Shown: piece after piece, positions 51,530 through 59,235 of the stretch
Layout of the letters: each line of letters begins with the position of its first letter
Numbering within the stretch: position 1 is the stretch's first letter
Source of the DNA: Arthrobacter citreus
GTDB lineage: Bacteria; Bacillota; Bacilli; Bacillales; Bacillaceae_G
Direction: 5' to 3'
Length of the DNA stretch: 64,000 nt
NCBI GenBank assembly: GCA_013200995.1
Contig: CP053688.1
Location: forward strand, 1,550,001 to 1,614,000
Translations under genes and position numbers: made by a program
Notes under the pieces: model-generated
Told to the model about the DNA's origin: nothing
Databases searched by the model: none
What the model saw: the letters and a program-made list of their open reading frames with translations, nothing else

Positions 51530-52745
51530 CTTTCTTCCCTCGCTCTAATCTGTTTTTTGTTAAAAGTCCGATTAGTGAAACAAACACTAAAAGCGACGCA
51601 GTTATAATAAAAGTTGGAATAACACCTAAAACCGTTGATAACCATCCTCCTAATAACGGGCCGATAATTGTTGCTGTAGTTGTTACACTTCCAATTACAC
51701 CAAATACTCTCCCTGTTAACGCAACAGGTGTTTCGACTTGAACTGATGCCTGGAATGGTACAAAAACTAAGCAAGCTGCAAAGCCTGCAAACAGACCTAA
51801 TAATGGTGCCCAAACAATTGAATAATCGACATTATAATGTGTAAATACCGCCATCATACCAAAACCAAGTCCGATTCCACAAACTCCAATTAACATTAAA
51901 GGATAGGCACGATAATTCGTTTTCTTCACTAAAATTAAACTAGAAAAAAACATTCCAACCCCAGATCCAGTTACTAAATAGCCGAATAAACCTGGAGACG
52001 CATTTTTAAGTTCCCTGATTAAAACGATAATTTGCGAATCTGATAATTGCAAGATTAATAGACTAAAACCTAAAAACAACATACCTACTAAAATTTGTGT
52101 ATTTGATTTAATAAATGTAACGCCTTCCATAAATTCAGCTTTAAAAGTAGATTTGCCCTTTTCTTTTTCTTCTTTAATCTGTTCAACAGCTTTTGGTAGG
52201 AAGAAAATTAAGATTGCCGAGATAATAAAAGAAACTGAATTAATATAAAATACTGGTGTAGTACCAGCTGCTGAAACTAGTATCCCACTTAAAATCGGTC
52301 CAAAAATTTTCGTTGCCGAGTCAATCATCGTTGTAATAGACATCGCACTCTTTATTTCTTCATTCGGAACTAATTCTTTTAACTTACCATTTTTTGCAGG
52401 ATTAAAAATTGCTGAAAACAATCCAATCGTAAACAAACAAATGTAAACCATCCACAAAGTATTTGCTAATGCAAGGATAACAAACAATCCCGCCCGAATA
52501 AGATCAGAGATAACCATTAAATATTTTCGCCCAAACCGATCTGCTATCGTCCCTGCTACAGGGCCTAATAAAGCCATCGGGACAGCAAGACATAAAATAA
52601 TAAATGATACTTCAATCGGCGTTGCATTCCACTTTATCCCAACAAGAGTAACAATTGCCACAATACTTAACCAATCTCCTATACTAGAAATTGCTTGAGC
52701 CGTCATTAATGTCAAGAAACCTTTATTATTCATGATCCCCTTCAT
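51483..52745 (-). CDS. MFS transporter
   Basis: A 420-residue major facilitator with about twelve helices. The family motif A-like loop is GTIADRFGRKYLMVISDLIRAG (residues about 63-84), and the opening GFLTLMTAQAISSIGDWLSIVAIVTLVG is typical of the MFS_3/enterobactin-exporter-like (EntS/YfmO) group. It probably exports a small lipophilic compound. The ATG at 52745 is 8 nt after AGGGGG; a TTG one codon upstream is less likely. The gene is first in a two-gene operon with the overlapping TetR gene and has a strong promoter with two operators. Confidence 0.88.
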   Translation of the reverse strand: MKGIMNNKGFLTLMTAQAISSIGDWLSIVAIVTLVGIKWNATPIEVSFIILCLAVPMALLGPVAGTIADRFGRKYLMVISDLIRAGLFVILALANTLWMVYICLFTIGLFSAIFNPAKNGKLKELVPNEEIKSAMSITTMIDSATKIFGPILSGILVSAAGTTPVFYINSVSFIISAILIFFLPKAVEQIKEEKEKGKSTFKAEFMEGVTFIKSNTQILVGMLFLGFSLLILQLSDSQIIVLIRELKNASPGLFGYLVTGSGVGMFFSSLILVKKTNYRAYPLMLIGVCGIGLGFGMMAVFTHYNVDYSIVWAPLLGLFAGFAACLVFVPFQASVQVETPVALTGRVFGVIGSVTTTATIIGPLLGGWLSTVLGVIPTFIITASLLVFVSLIGLLTKNRLERGKKDVSESQQAAPTATSN

Positions 52746-52765
52746 CAAACTTACCCCCTTAAAAC

Positions 52766-52817
52766 GACATTGGTGTCTTTTTTATTTAATTATAGCGACA
52801 CTAATGTCGTTTTTCAA
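52766..52817 (-). promoter_or_regulatory. Promoter and twin operators of the MFS-TetR operon
   Basis: Minus strand: TTGAAA (52812-52817) and TATAAT (52789-52794) are 17 bp apart. A palindrome GACACTAATGTC (52797-52808) fills the spacer. A second, GACATTGGTGTC (52766-52777), lies in the 5' leader, with centres 31 bp apart. A TetR dimer at either would block transcription, giving negative autoregulation. Confidence 0.85.
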
Positions 52818-53037
52818 TCAGTTTTTTCTGATATTTCCAACTATTTATTAATTCTTCGTTTAAATTTATTCAAAAATGGGATTAAAAGTATATTTTTTTT
52901 GCTTACTTGCAAACTTCTCTTAAAGTAAGTTGTCTTTGCGCAGTTTTTATATAGCTGTAGCCTTAATTATTCTAAATATGATTAAAAGAGAATAAAATTT
53001 CAAATGATAAAAAAATTTATAGAAAGAGTTGGTTCTT

Positions 53038-54498
53038 ATGAGTCTAATCCATAAACTTTCAAAGGACCAGATGATTTCCATCATTCGTAATGGATTAACT
53101 ACAACAAATAATCCACAAAAAATTACGATTGTTGGAGCAGGATTGGCAGGTCTAGTAGCCGCTTCATTATTAAAGGAATCAGGTCACCAAGTGATCATAT
53201 TAGAAGCAAATAATCGTGTCGGTGGAAGAGTTTATACGGAAAGAGAGGCTTTTACAAATAACCAATACATGGATTATGGTGCTATGCGTATACCCGAAAC
53301 TCACTATCTTGTTTTTGAATATATTAATAAATTTAATTTATCAGTTCATAGGTTCATTAATAGTACTCAAAATGACTTGATTTATATTAATGGAGTAAAA
53401 ACTACAAAAAAGGAATACGAACAAAATCCTGATATTATAGGCTATCCAGTCATTCCTTCTGAAAAGGGCCTTAACTATGAACAACTTTTAGAACTAGTTA
53501 TTAAACCTATTTTAGATTATATTAATCAGAATCCTGATGCTAATTGGGAAGAGATTATCAAACTTTTTGATCATTATTCGATGGATCAGTTTTTAAAATA
53601 TTATCCTAATGGTACTAAATTATCCCAAAATGCTGTTGAATCAATTAAAGCCCTTCTAGGTACAAGAGGTTTTCCGGAATTAGCATTTACGGGTATTTTA
53701 AGAGAATTCAAGATTTTATTTTCAAATCCTTATTTATTCGAAATTACAGGAGGAAACGATAAACTGCCAAATGCATTTTTACCTCAACTAAAAAACGAAC
53801 TATTTTATGGGCAAAAAATGACTAAAATCACTCAAGATAAGGATCAAATAACAATTCATACAGTACACACAAAAAGTAATGAATCATTTCAAACTTCTTC
53901 AGATTTGGCAATTATTACGGTTCCATTCTCTGTACTTAATTTTGTAGAAATAATACCTCAGAATTCCATTTCGTATAGTAAGTGGCTTGCAATCCGAACT
54001 ACTCACTATATGGCATCAACTAAAGTTGGATTACAATTTAATACGAGATTTTGGGAGAAAGAAGGATTATATGGTGGAAGGTCAATCACTGATTTACCTA
54101 TACGGTTTACTTATTATCCTAGTAGAAATTTAGGCAGTGATGGCCCTGGGACTGTATTAGCTAGTTATACTTGGGAGGATGATGCCCTATACTGGGATAG
54201 TTTGTCTGAAAATGAACGAATACAGCAAGCATTAAAAGATTTATCCTATTTATTTGGAAATCAAGTATATACCGAATTTGTAACAGGCTTCACTCATAGC
54301 TGGACCCAAGATCCATATGCAGCCGGAGCAGTTTCAATGTTAAAGCCTGATCAACAAAAGGAAATTGGAGATTATATCGCTTCTCCAGAAGAACGAATAC
54401 ATTTTTCAGGTGAACACACATCTTCAATACCAGGTTGGATGCAAGGTGCAATTGAATCTGGCATTCGAGTTGCTTATGAAGTAAATTCGCAAAATTAA
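53038..54498 (+). CDS. Flavin-dependent amine oxidase
   Basis: A 486-residue FAD enzyme of the monoamine/L-amino acid oxidase family. The FAD-binding motif is KITIVGAGLAGLVAASLLKESGHQVIILEANNRVGGRVYT (residues about 28-67), followed by MDYGAMRIPE. FSGEHTSSIPGWMQGAIESGIRVA at the end closes the flavin site. No signal peptide is seen, so it is intracellular. It should oxidise an amine or amino acid, producing hydrogen peroxide; the substrate is unknown. I use the ATG at 53038, 9 nt after GAAAGAG, rather than a TTG three codons upstream. It is monocistronic. Confidence 0.88.
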   Translation: MSLIHKLSKDQMISIIRNGLTTTNNPQKITIVGAGLAGLVAASLLKESGHQVIILEANNRVGGRVYTEREAFTNNQYMDYGAMRIPETHYLVFEYINKFNLSVHRFINSTQNDLIYINGVKTTKKEYEQNPDIIGYPVIPSEKGLNYEQLLELVIKPILDYINQNPDANWEEIIKLFDHYSMDQFLKYYPNGTKLSQNAVESIKALLGTRGFPELAFTGILREFKILFSNPYLFEITGGNDKLPNAFLPQLKNELFYGQKMTKITQDKDQITIHTVHTKSNESFQTSSDLAIITVPFSVLNFVEIIPQNSISYSKWLAIRTTHYMASTKVGLQFNTRFWEKEGLYGGRSITDLPIRFTYYPSRNLGSDGPGTVLASYTWEDDALYWDSLSENERIQQALKDLSYLFGNQVYTEFVTGFTHSWTQDPYAAGAVSMLKPDQQKEIGDYIASPEERIHFSGEHTSSIPGWMQGAIESGIRVAYEVNSQN

Positions 54499-54531
54499 TT
54501 GAATCTAACCAAATTGATTGTAAAGTTGCTT

Positions 54532-54557
54532 AGGCAACTTTTTTTTATTGTAGGTAA
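54532..54557 (+). terminator. Terminator of the amine oxidase gene
   Basis: AAGTTGC / GCAACTT stem with a TTAG loop followed by eight T, about 35 bp past the stop. Confidence 0.9.
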
Positions 54558-54634
54558 TCGCATTATTTACGTAAAACTGACAGAAAAATTATATACTACT
54601 AATTTAATCACACTGTCCAATTGAAAGGGATTGA

Positions 54635-54799
54635 AAAAAGTGTTTATGTCGACTTATAAGAATATTAAAACTAAGTGAAGATGAGACACTAGTGGTAGCG
54701 ATTTTAAATCTATTAAAACCAATTCTATTAATCCAATGGTTTTATAGAGTAAAGACAGAAAAAGCTATAAGAGACTCTATAAAAACTATTGAAGAATAA
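54635..54799 (+). pseudogene. Possible remnant of a small gene
   Basis: A 54-codon open frame after a TGA reads LIRILKLSEDETLVVAILNL, then KPILLIQWFYRVKTEKAIRD, then SIKTIEE. It has no ATG; the only start-like codon is GTG at 54692. In another frame an ATG at about 54646, behind AAAGGGATTG, opens ten codons and stops. The protein-like composition and helical pattern suggest a small gene with a lost start or a frameshift. It may also be chance. Confidence 0.3.
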
Positions 54800-54860
54800 A
54801 TAAAAAAATTACTGAAAATTTGTCGGATTAATGTCATCGTGCTCAAGTAGTCAATTTCGC

Positions 54861-54897
54861 AAAAAAAAAAAATAGAAGCACAAATTGGCTCCTATCT
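54861..54897 (-). terminator. Terminator of the AAA+ ATPase gene
   Basis: Minus-strand stem ATAGGAGC / GCTTCTAT (one G-T pair) with an 8-nt loop followed by twelve T. It lies about 55 bp past the stop at 54953. Confidence 0.82.
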
Positions 54898-54952
54898 TTA
54901 ATTTAATTTAATTTATTTTTTTATCCCATGTACACCCAAATACTGAATCCAA

Positions 54953-56227
54953 TTATTCAAAAGAAAACCCAACAGATTGACCCTTTTCCCAATTTTGTTT
55001 TTTCTGTTTACGTAAACTTGATCTCATTTCATCGCAAAGTCGAATAATATCAACCTTTTGTTCACAATCCCACTCGATAATGATTGAAATATATAACTCA
55101 TTCAATTGGGCATATGAAAAATCACTAGTTGAATCAATTAATAACTGCATTTCTTCATGATTTAAAATTCGAGATAGTTTCTTCTTCTGTAAATAACTAG
55201 AGCGCATTTCTTTTGTAGGTTGCTTAATTTCATAAGCTCGATCAAATCTACCAGAGCGATTCATTAATGCTGGATCGATTCTTTCAGGATAATTAGTTGT
55301 CCCAATTAAAAATAAACCTTCTTTTGAAGTTGCACCATCTATCGTATTTAGAAATACTGAACGTACTGATGCAGGCATACTATCAATATCCTCTATTACC
55401 AATACCATTGGCGTTAATTTTAATACTGAACTAAAGACTTCCTTAATCGTGTAACTTGATGTATATTCTGTTATTTGCCAATACGCAACTGGTGCGTTAA
55501 TACTACTTGCGATTGATTTTACTAAAGTCGTTTTTCCATTACCCGGATCTCCAAACAATAAAAATCCTCGTTTATAAGGGATTTCATAAGTTTTAAAGAA
55601 CTCTCGCCCTTCATTAAAGAAATGGTCAATTGATCTATAAATTTCTCTTTTTAACGGCTCTTCTAAAAACACATCTTCCCTACTAACCATTTTAGTGATA
55701 TTTTCAATTGAAGTTTCTACACCGTCATCTGTATCTGTATATACCGTTACATAATTTTTAATATAATCTCGTTTTCTTTTTAACACATATTGAAAAAAGG
55801 ATGAAAGACACGTATCATTTTTAGCAAAAATTAAGTCTCTATTATACTGATTATCGGCTTCAAAAATCATTGCTTTCGATAAAGCTACCCCATAATTCGG
55901 ATAATAATATAGCCCATTTTCAACTCGAGGTTTAATAATGAGTTCCATTACTTTTTCAGTGTGATTCGAAGAAATAGTTTTTGTTTCAAGCTCTTTATAA
56001 ATATGGCTGATTAATTGAACCTCTATTGATTCTTCTTTAAGATCCTCTTCAAGAATTTCCCAAATTTCATTTGTTGTTTCTTCATCAGAATACATATGGA
56101 ATTCTACTCCAAATTGTTCAAAAAGCTTATGTTGGATTGTTGAGATGATCTTCCCGTAATCGTAATAAAAAGGTAAAGTATTTCGTTCCATATCTTTCGA
56201 ATCAAATAAGACAGTTCTTTTTGTCAT
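54953..56227 (-). CDS. AAA+ ATPase (YjoB/BCS1-like)
   Basis: A 424-residue protein. A unique N-terminal domain (1-185) has no membrane segment. The AAA+ module follows: Walker A GDPGNGKTT (226-234), Walker B MVLVIEDID (274-282), sensor 1 GTTN (309-312) and the arginine-finger region NRSGRFDR (323-330), then a helical lid. The length and plan resemble B. subtilis YjoB (423 residues), an ATPase with chaperone-like properties under SigW control, and more loosely the BCS1 group. I cannot place it more exactly. It is a monocistronic gene next to a repeat array. The ATG follows AAGGAG. Confidence 0.8.
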   Translation of the reverse strand: MTKRTVLFDSKDMERNTLPFYYDYGKIISTIQHKLFEQFGVEFHMYSDEETTNEIWEILEEDLKEESIEVQLISHIYKELETKTISSNHTEKVMELIIKPRVENGLYYYPNYGVALSKAMIFEADNQYNRDLIFAKNDTCLSSFFQYVLKRKRDYIKNYVTVYTDTDDGVETSIENITKMVSREDVFLEEPLKREIYRSIDHFFNEGREFFKTYEIPYKRGFLLFGDPGNGKTTLVKSIASSINAPVAYWQITEYTSSYTIKEVFSSVLKLTPMVLVIEDIDSMPASVRSVFLNTIDGATSKEGLFLIGTTNYPERIDPALMNRSGRFDRAYEIKQPTKEMRSSYLQKKKLSRILNHEEMQLLIDSTSDFSYAQLNELYISIIIEWDCEQKVDIIRLCDEMRSSLRKQKKQNWEKGQSVGFSFE

Positions 56228-56347
56228 GCAATTCTCCTTTGTTTTCCAATCTTTCTTATCATTCTAAATCCTTCGTTTCTATATGTCTAGGGTTGAACGT
56301 ATTAGATAATACTTAATTTTGTATTAAATATAAGGGCTTGCCTACCT

Positions 56348-56473
56348 AAATACGAACAAATTTTGAACTTTATTCATAAAGTTGTGAACATTGCTCATGA
56401 AGTTAGTATTTTTGTGCATAAAGTACTGATTTTTGTTCATAAAAGACGGAATATCGTTCATAACGGGTTTGAG
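56348..56473. repeat. 21-bp tandem array, core GTTCATAAA
   Basis: Six consecutive 21-bp units starting at 56348, 56369, 56390, 56411, 56432 and 56453. In the last five, positions 4-12 of each unit vary around TGTTCATAA; the rest differs. The first unit instead reads TACGAACA...TGAAC. The lengths are exact to the base, with no indels. Confidence 0.85.
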
Positions 56474-56504
56474 GCAATTTCTGTGGGTTGAAGTTTATAT
56501 TTTA

Positions 56505-56609
56505 TATTACGAACATTAAGTGAACAATATTGATAAAGTTGTGAACTCCGTTGATATAATACTAGTTTTCGTTGATAAATAGGCTATTCTCGTTGATATA
56601 TTCCTTATT
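56505..56609. repeat. 21-bp tandem array, core CGTTGATA
   Basis: Five consecutive 21-bp units starting at 56505, 56526, 56547, 56568 and 56589. The first again reads TACGAACA...TGAAC, and the second shares AAAGTTGTGAAC with the second unit of the neighbouring array. The last four carry TTGATA where the first array has TTCATA. Confidence 0.85.
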
Positions 56610-56675
56610 AGATATAAATCGTATATTAGATAGTATAAAAACCGACTAATTATACCCACCGATTCACGAAAACAC

Positions 56676-56713
56676 TAAAAACCCACAAGTTAAATTAATT
56701 TACCTTGTGGGTC
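56676..56713 (-). terminator. Terminator of the VanW gene
   Basis: ACCCACAAG / CTTGTGGGT stem with an AT loop followed on the minus strand by TTTTTAG. It lies about 25 bp past the stop at 56736. Confidence 0.85.
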
Positions 56714-56735
56714 ACTATATAATTGCTCAATACTT

Positions 56736-57713
56736 TTAATCCCCAACTAAATTATGCGGTGGTATAATCTTTCCTTTTCTAGAAGGATTGGAATGATGTC
56801 GGTCTTCTTCTGTATTTATTTCCTCAGGTAGACGTTTTGGTGCAATCGGTACATTTTTCATTTCATAATTAATCACATCTGAAGAATGTAGTGTAACAAT
56901 CATGCTACCACCATATCTTTTTGCTCGAATTAAGATTGGCTGATTATATTTATTTTGGAAACGGAAGTCCGGCCCGTACCAGCTAACTGTCGCATCACGG
57001 CCTGCTGGTACATAGGGAACTCGCCTACTATGGGAATATCGTTCAATAATTTTCAAACCAGCTCGATCAACGGCATTAAAAAGCGTTGAAGACACTTGGC
57101 ATATTCCTCCTCCAACACCCTCAGACAATTCGCCTCTTACGATAATTGGAGCTCGTTTATATCCCTTTGCACCACTTCTTTCTCCTACAACCTTATTGAA
57201 GGAAAAAATTTCATTCGGAAAAACGACATAATTATCTATTGCTTTTGCAGCAAGTGAAATATTGTGTACACGGCTTGTATTATTAGAATTAAAATATGTT
57301 ACATATTGACCGATTTGTTGAATTTTAATATGGGCTAATAATTCGCTATCTACTTTCGGATAAATATCTAACTCTGGTACTTCAATTTGTGATGGACCTT
57401 TTCCATAAAAATATGTAGTAAATTTATCTTTAAATTCATTTCGATAAAGTTTGTAACCCACTTGACCAGGCACAATTCTACCTTCTTCATTAATAGATGC
57501 ATTGATTGGTTTACGATAAATTTCTTGATCAAGTTTTTCAATAAATTCATTAAACTTTTTATCATTTATCATTGGTGTCCCTGGAAGTGCCATTGTAAAA
57601 TCTGTCCGATTTACAACTGCAATTGGATGACCCTGTTGAATAACAGTTAAGCTGTCAGGAAGTTCAACAGATTGTGTTAATATGAAAAAACTAGCTAATA
57701 TTTTTTGCAACAT
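56736..57713 (-). CDS. VanW family protein
   Basis: A 325-residue protein with a hydrophobic N-terminus (LQKILASFFILTQSV, a weak signal or anchor) and a VanW domain in its second half. The domain contains SFNKVVGERSGAKGYKRAPIIVRGELSEGVGGGICQVSSTLFNAVDRAGLKIIERYSHSRRVPYVPAGRDATVSWYGPDFRFQN. VanW occurs in some vancomycin-resistance clusters but is widespread in Bacillus and Clostridium wall-associated proteins (YoaR-like). No van genes are nearby. The chosen ATG at 57713 is 9 nt after GGGAGGT; an earlier start would add 11 residues through the ribosome site. Confidence 0.88.
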   Translation of the reverse strand: MLQKILASFFILTQSVELPDSLTVIQQGHPIAVVNRTDFTMALPGTPMINDKKFNEFIEKLDQEIYRKPINASINEEGRIVPGQVGYKLYRNEFKDKFTTYFYGKGPSQIEVPELDIYPKVDSELLAHIKIQQIGQYVTYFNSNNTSRVHNISLAAKAIDNYVVFPNEIFSFNKVVGERSGAKGYKRAPIIVRGELSEGVGGGICQVSSTLFNAVDRAGLKIIERYSHSRRVPYVPAGRDATVSWYGPDFRFQNKYNQPILIRAKRYGGSMIVTLHSSDVINYEMKNVPIAPKRLPEEINTEEDRHHSNPSRKGKIIPPHNLVGD

Positions 57714-57785
57714 AGTTGGATTACCTCCCAACTTTAGTATGAACAAGATTTAATACTTTCATGTTTTTTCCTTTTTAAAGTTTTC

Positions 57786-57818
57786 CAAAAAAAATCGGGC
57801 TGCAATAATCGCAGCTCA
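57786..57818 (-). terminator. Terminator of the phosphotransferase gene
   Basis: GCTGC / GCAGC stem extended by flanking pairs, with a GATTATT loop, followed on the minus strand by eight T. It lies about 10 bp past the stop at 57829. Confidence 0.85.
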
Positions 57819-57828
57819 ATTCAATTTA

Positions 57829-58713
57829 CTAATTATTCGAAATGTATTCTTTAACTATGATATTAATCGTGTTAAATGCCTCATCTTCAATTGCTCTATT
57901 AGAACCCTTATTTGCATCATAAGTAATTAAAGCCTTCCATAATGCCCAACCTCTTGCTCGATTCCAAGTGTTTTCATCAAACTTTAAAACCTCTTTGAAG
58001 GTTTTTCTACTATTCGCATCGAAAAATGTCCACGCCATTGCAGCATCGCAAGAAGGGTCTCCCACGCCAATAATTCCAAAGTCAATTACAGCACATAAAT
58101 TATCATTGTTTACAAGTAAATTCCCAGGAGCAATATCACCATGCACCCATACTGGTTCTCGGTCCCATTTGGAGTTAAGAGCTGTTTGCCAAATTTCTGT
58201 TAATAAATCTTCGCTAAAAGTCTCTTTTGTTCGATCGATTGTATCTCTTGTTTCTTTGTCGTAAACAGCTAGATTTCCGCCTCTATAGAAATTATGCTCT
58301 CCTGCTTTTGGTCCGTGACTTGCGTCAATTAACTGTAGTTCATTTAAAAATTGCCCTAAATCAGTTGCAAAATTATTTAAATCACTTAAATTATTTTTAT
58401 TCAATGTTTCCCCAACAATCCATTCATTTATAGTCCAAGGCCATGGATAGTATTTACTTGGTTTTCCTTTAGCTAGCGGTTTAGAGATTGGTAAACTTAG
58501 TTTACTTGCCAATATTGGCAGCCAAGTATGTTCCTTTTCAACTTGAGGGACATAGCATTTTGCACTTGGTAATCTAATACTCATTCGATCTCCTAAATGG
58601 AAGGTTCTGTTATCATGTCCGCTTAATTCAACAGGTTTTATTTCTAAATTAGACCACTGTGGAAATTGTTCTTTGATTAAGTTTTTAACTAAATCAACAT
58701 TTATATTTTCCAT
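57829..58713 (-). CDS. Aminoglycoside phosphotransferase family protein
   Basis: A 294-residue kinase-like protein of the APH family. VWVHGDIAPGNLLV carries the catalytic HGD (residues about 187-200), and AVIDFGIIGVGDPSCDAAMAW carries the metal-binding DFG-like motif. The N-lobe reads VELSGHDNRTFHLGDRMSIRLPS. The group resembles YcbJ-type and macrolide phosphotransferase relatives. Most such chromosomal copies in soil Bacillus have unknown substrates, so antibiotic inactivation should not be assumed. It is a single gene with its own terminator. The ATG follows GAGGAG. Confidence 0.82.
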   Translation of the reverse strand: MENINVDLVKNLIKEQFPQWSNLEIKPVELSGHDNRTFHLGDRMSIRLPSAKCYVPQVEKEHTWLPILASKLSLPISKPLAKGKPSKYYPWPWTINEWIVGETLNKNNLSDLNNFATDLGQFLNELQLIDASHGPKAGEHNFYRGGNLAVYDKETRDTIDRTKETFSEDLLTEIWQTALNSKWDREPVWVHGDIAPGNLLVNNDNLCAVIDFGIIGVGDPSCDAAMAWTFFDANSRKTFKEVLKFDENTWNRARGWALWKALITYDANKGSNRAIEDEAFNTINIIVKEYISNN

Positions 58714-58769
58714 TTTTTCTCCTCAGTGTTAATGCTCATTTTATTAAACATTAACAATTAATCTATTTT

Positions 58770-59219
58770 TTATTGTTGAGTAATTAAAATGAATGTAACG
58801 CCAAATTGATCTGTTACTGTTCCAAATGCAGGGCTAAATGGAACCTCCTCTAGTGGTGCGATGATCTGTCCACCTTGTCGTAATGAATTAAAAATACTTC
58901 TAGTTTTTTCTACATTGTCTACTGAAAGGTTAATAGTAACTTCTACTTTTTTATTTTGAGCAGGCTGGACAAATTCCACTTCTTCACTACTTACGTCTGG
59001 ATTTGTCTGAGTAGGTGCGTCAAATAAAATCAGTTCACTTTCACCAATTTTTAGTATTGCGTTAGAAATACGACTCTTTAAGGCTTCAGAACAAGGGAAT
59101 GGCATTTCTCCATAAGTTTGTATAGAAAGAATTTTTGCCTCAAGTTCACTTTCATAAAAATGAACTGCTTCTTTAGCATTACCACTCATTACAATACATG
59201 GTGTAATTTTCATAGTCAT
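58770..59219 (-). CDS. VOC family protein (PhnB-like)
   Basis: A 149-residue PhnB/glyoxalase-like protein (ITPCIVMSGNAKEAVHFYESELEAKILSIQTYGEMPF ... FSPAFGTVTDQFGVTFILITQQ). It shares the plan and several blocks with the VOC protein at 15008-15433 and is probably its paralogue. Activity is unknown for this subgroup. It follows the PatB-type gene by 16 bp on the same strand and is likely co-transcribed. An AGGAGGT site precedes the ATG. Confidence 0.88.
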   Translation of the reverse strand: MTMKITPCIVMSGNAKEAVHFYESELEAKILSIQTYGEMPFPCSEALKSRISNAILKIGESELILFDAPTQTNPDVSSEEVEFVQPAQNKKVEVTINLSVDNVEKTRSIFNSLRQGGQIIAPLEEVPFSPAFGTVTDQFGVTFILITQQ

Positions 59220-59235
59220 TAAAACTACCTCCTTG

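Noticed and set aside
51475..51813. Minus-strand 112-codon frame overlapping the MFS gene end
   Set aside because: Out-of-frame shadow of the MFS coding sequence with abnormal composition (many Arg, Cys and Asn); no ribosome site.
54953..56227. AAA+ ATPase as part of an antiphage defence island
   Set aside because: No nuclease, protease, methyltransferase or other defence partner is adjacent, and the neighbours are housekeeping-type single genes.
56348..56609. CRISPR array
   Set aside because: Repeats are about 10-11 bp, degenerate, with 10-bp variable parts, far from 24-40 bp identical repeats with 30-bp spacers, and no cas gene is present.
56736..57713. Vancomycin resistance from the VanW gene
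   Set aside because: No vanH, vanA, vanX or two-component genes lie nearby, and VanW-domain proteins are common in sensitive Bacillus.
57829..58713. Aminoglycoside or macrolide resistance enzyme
   Set aside because: The fold is right but the sequence gives no substrate; most chromosomal relatives are uncharacterised, so only the family is reported.
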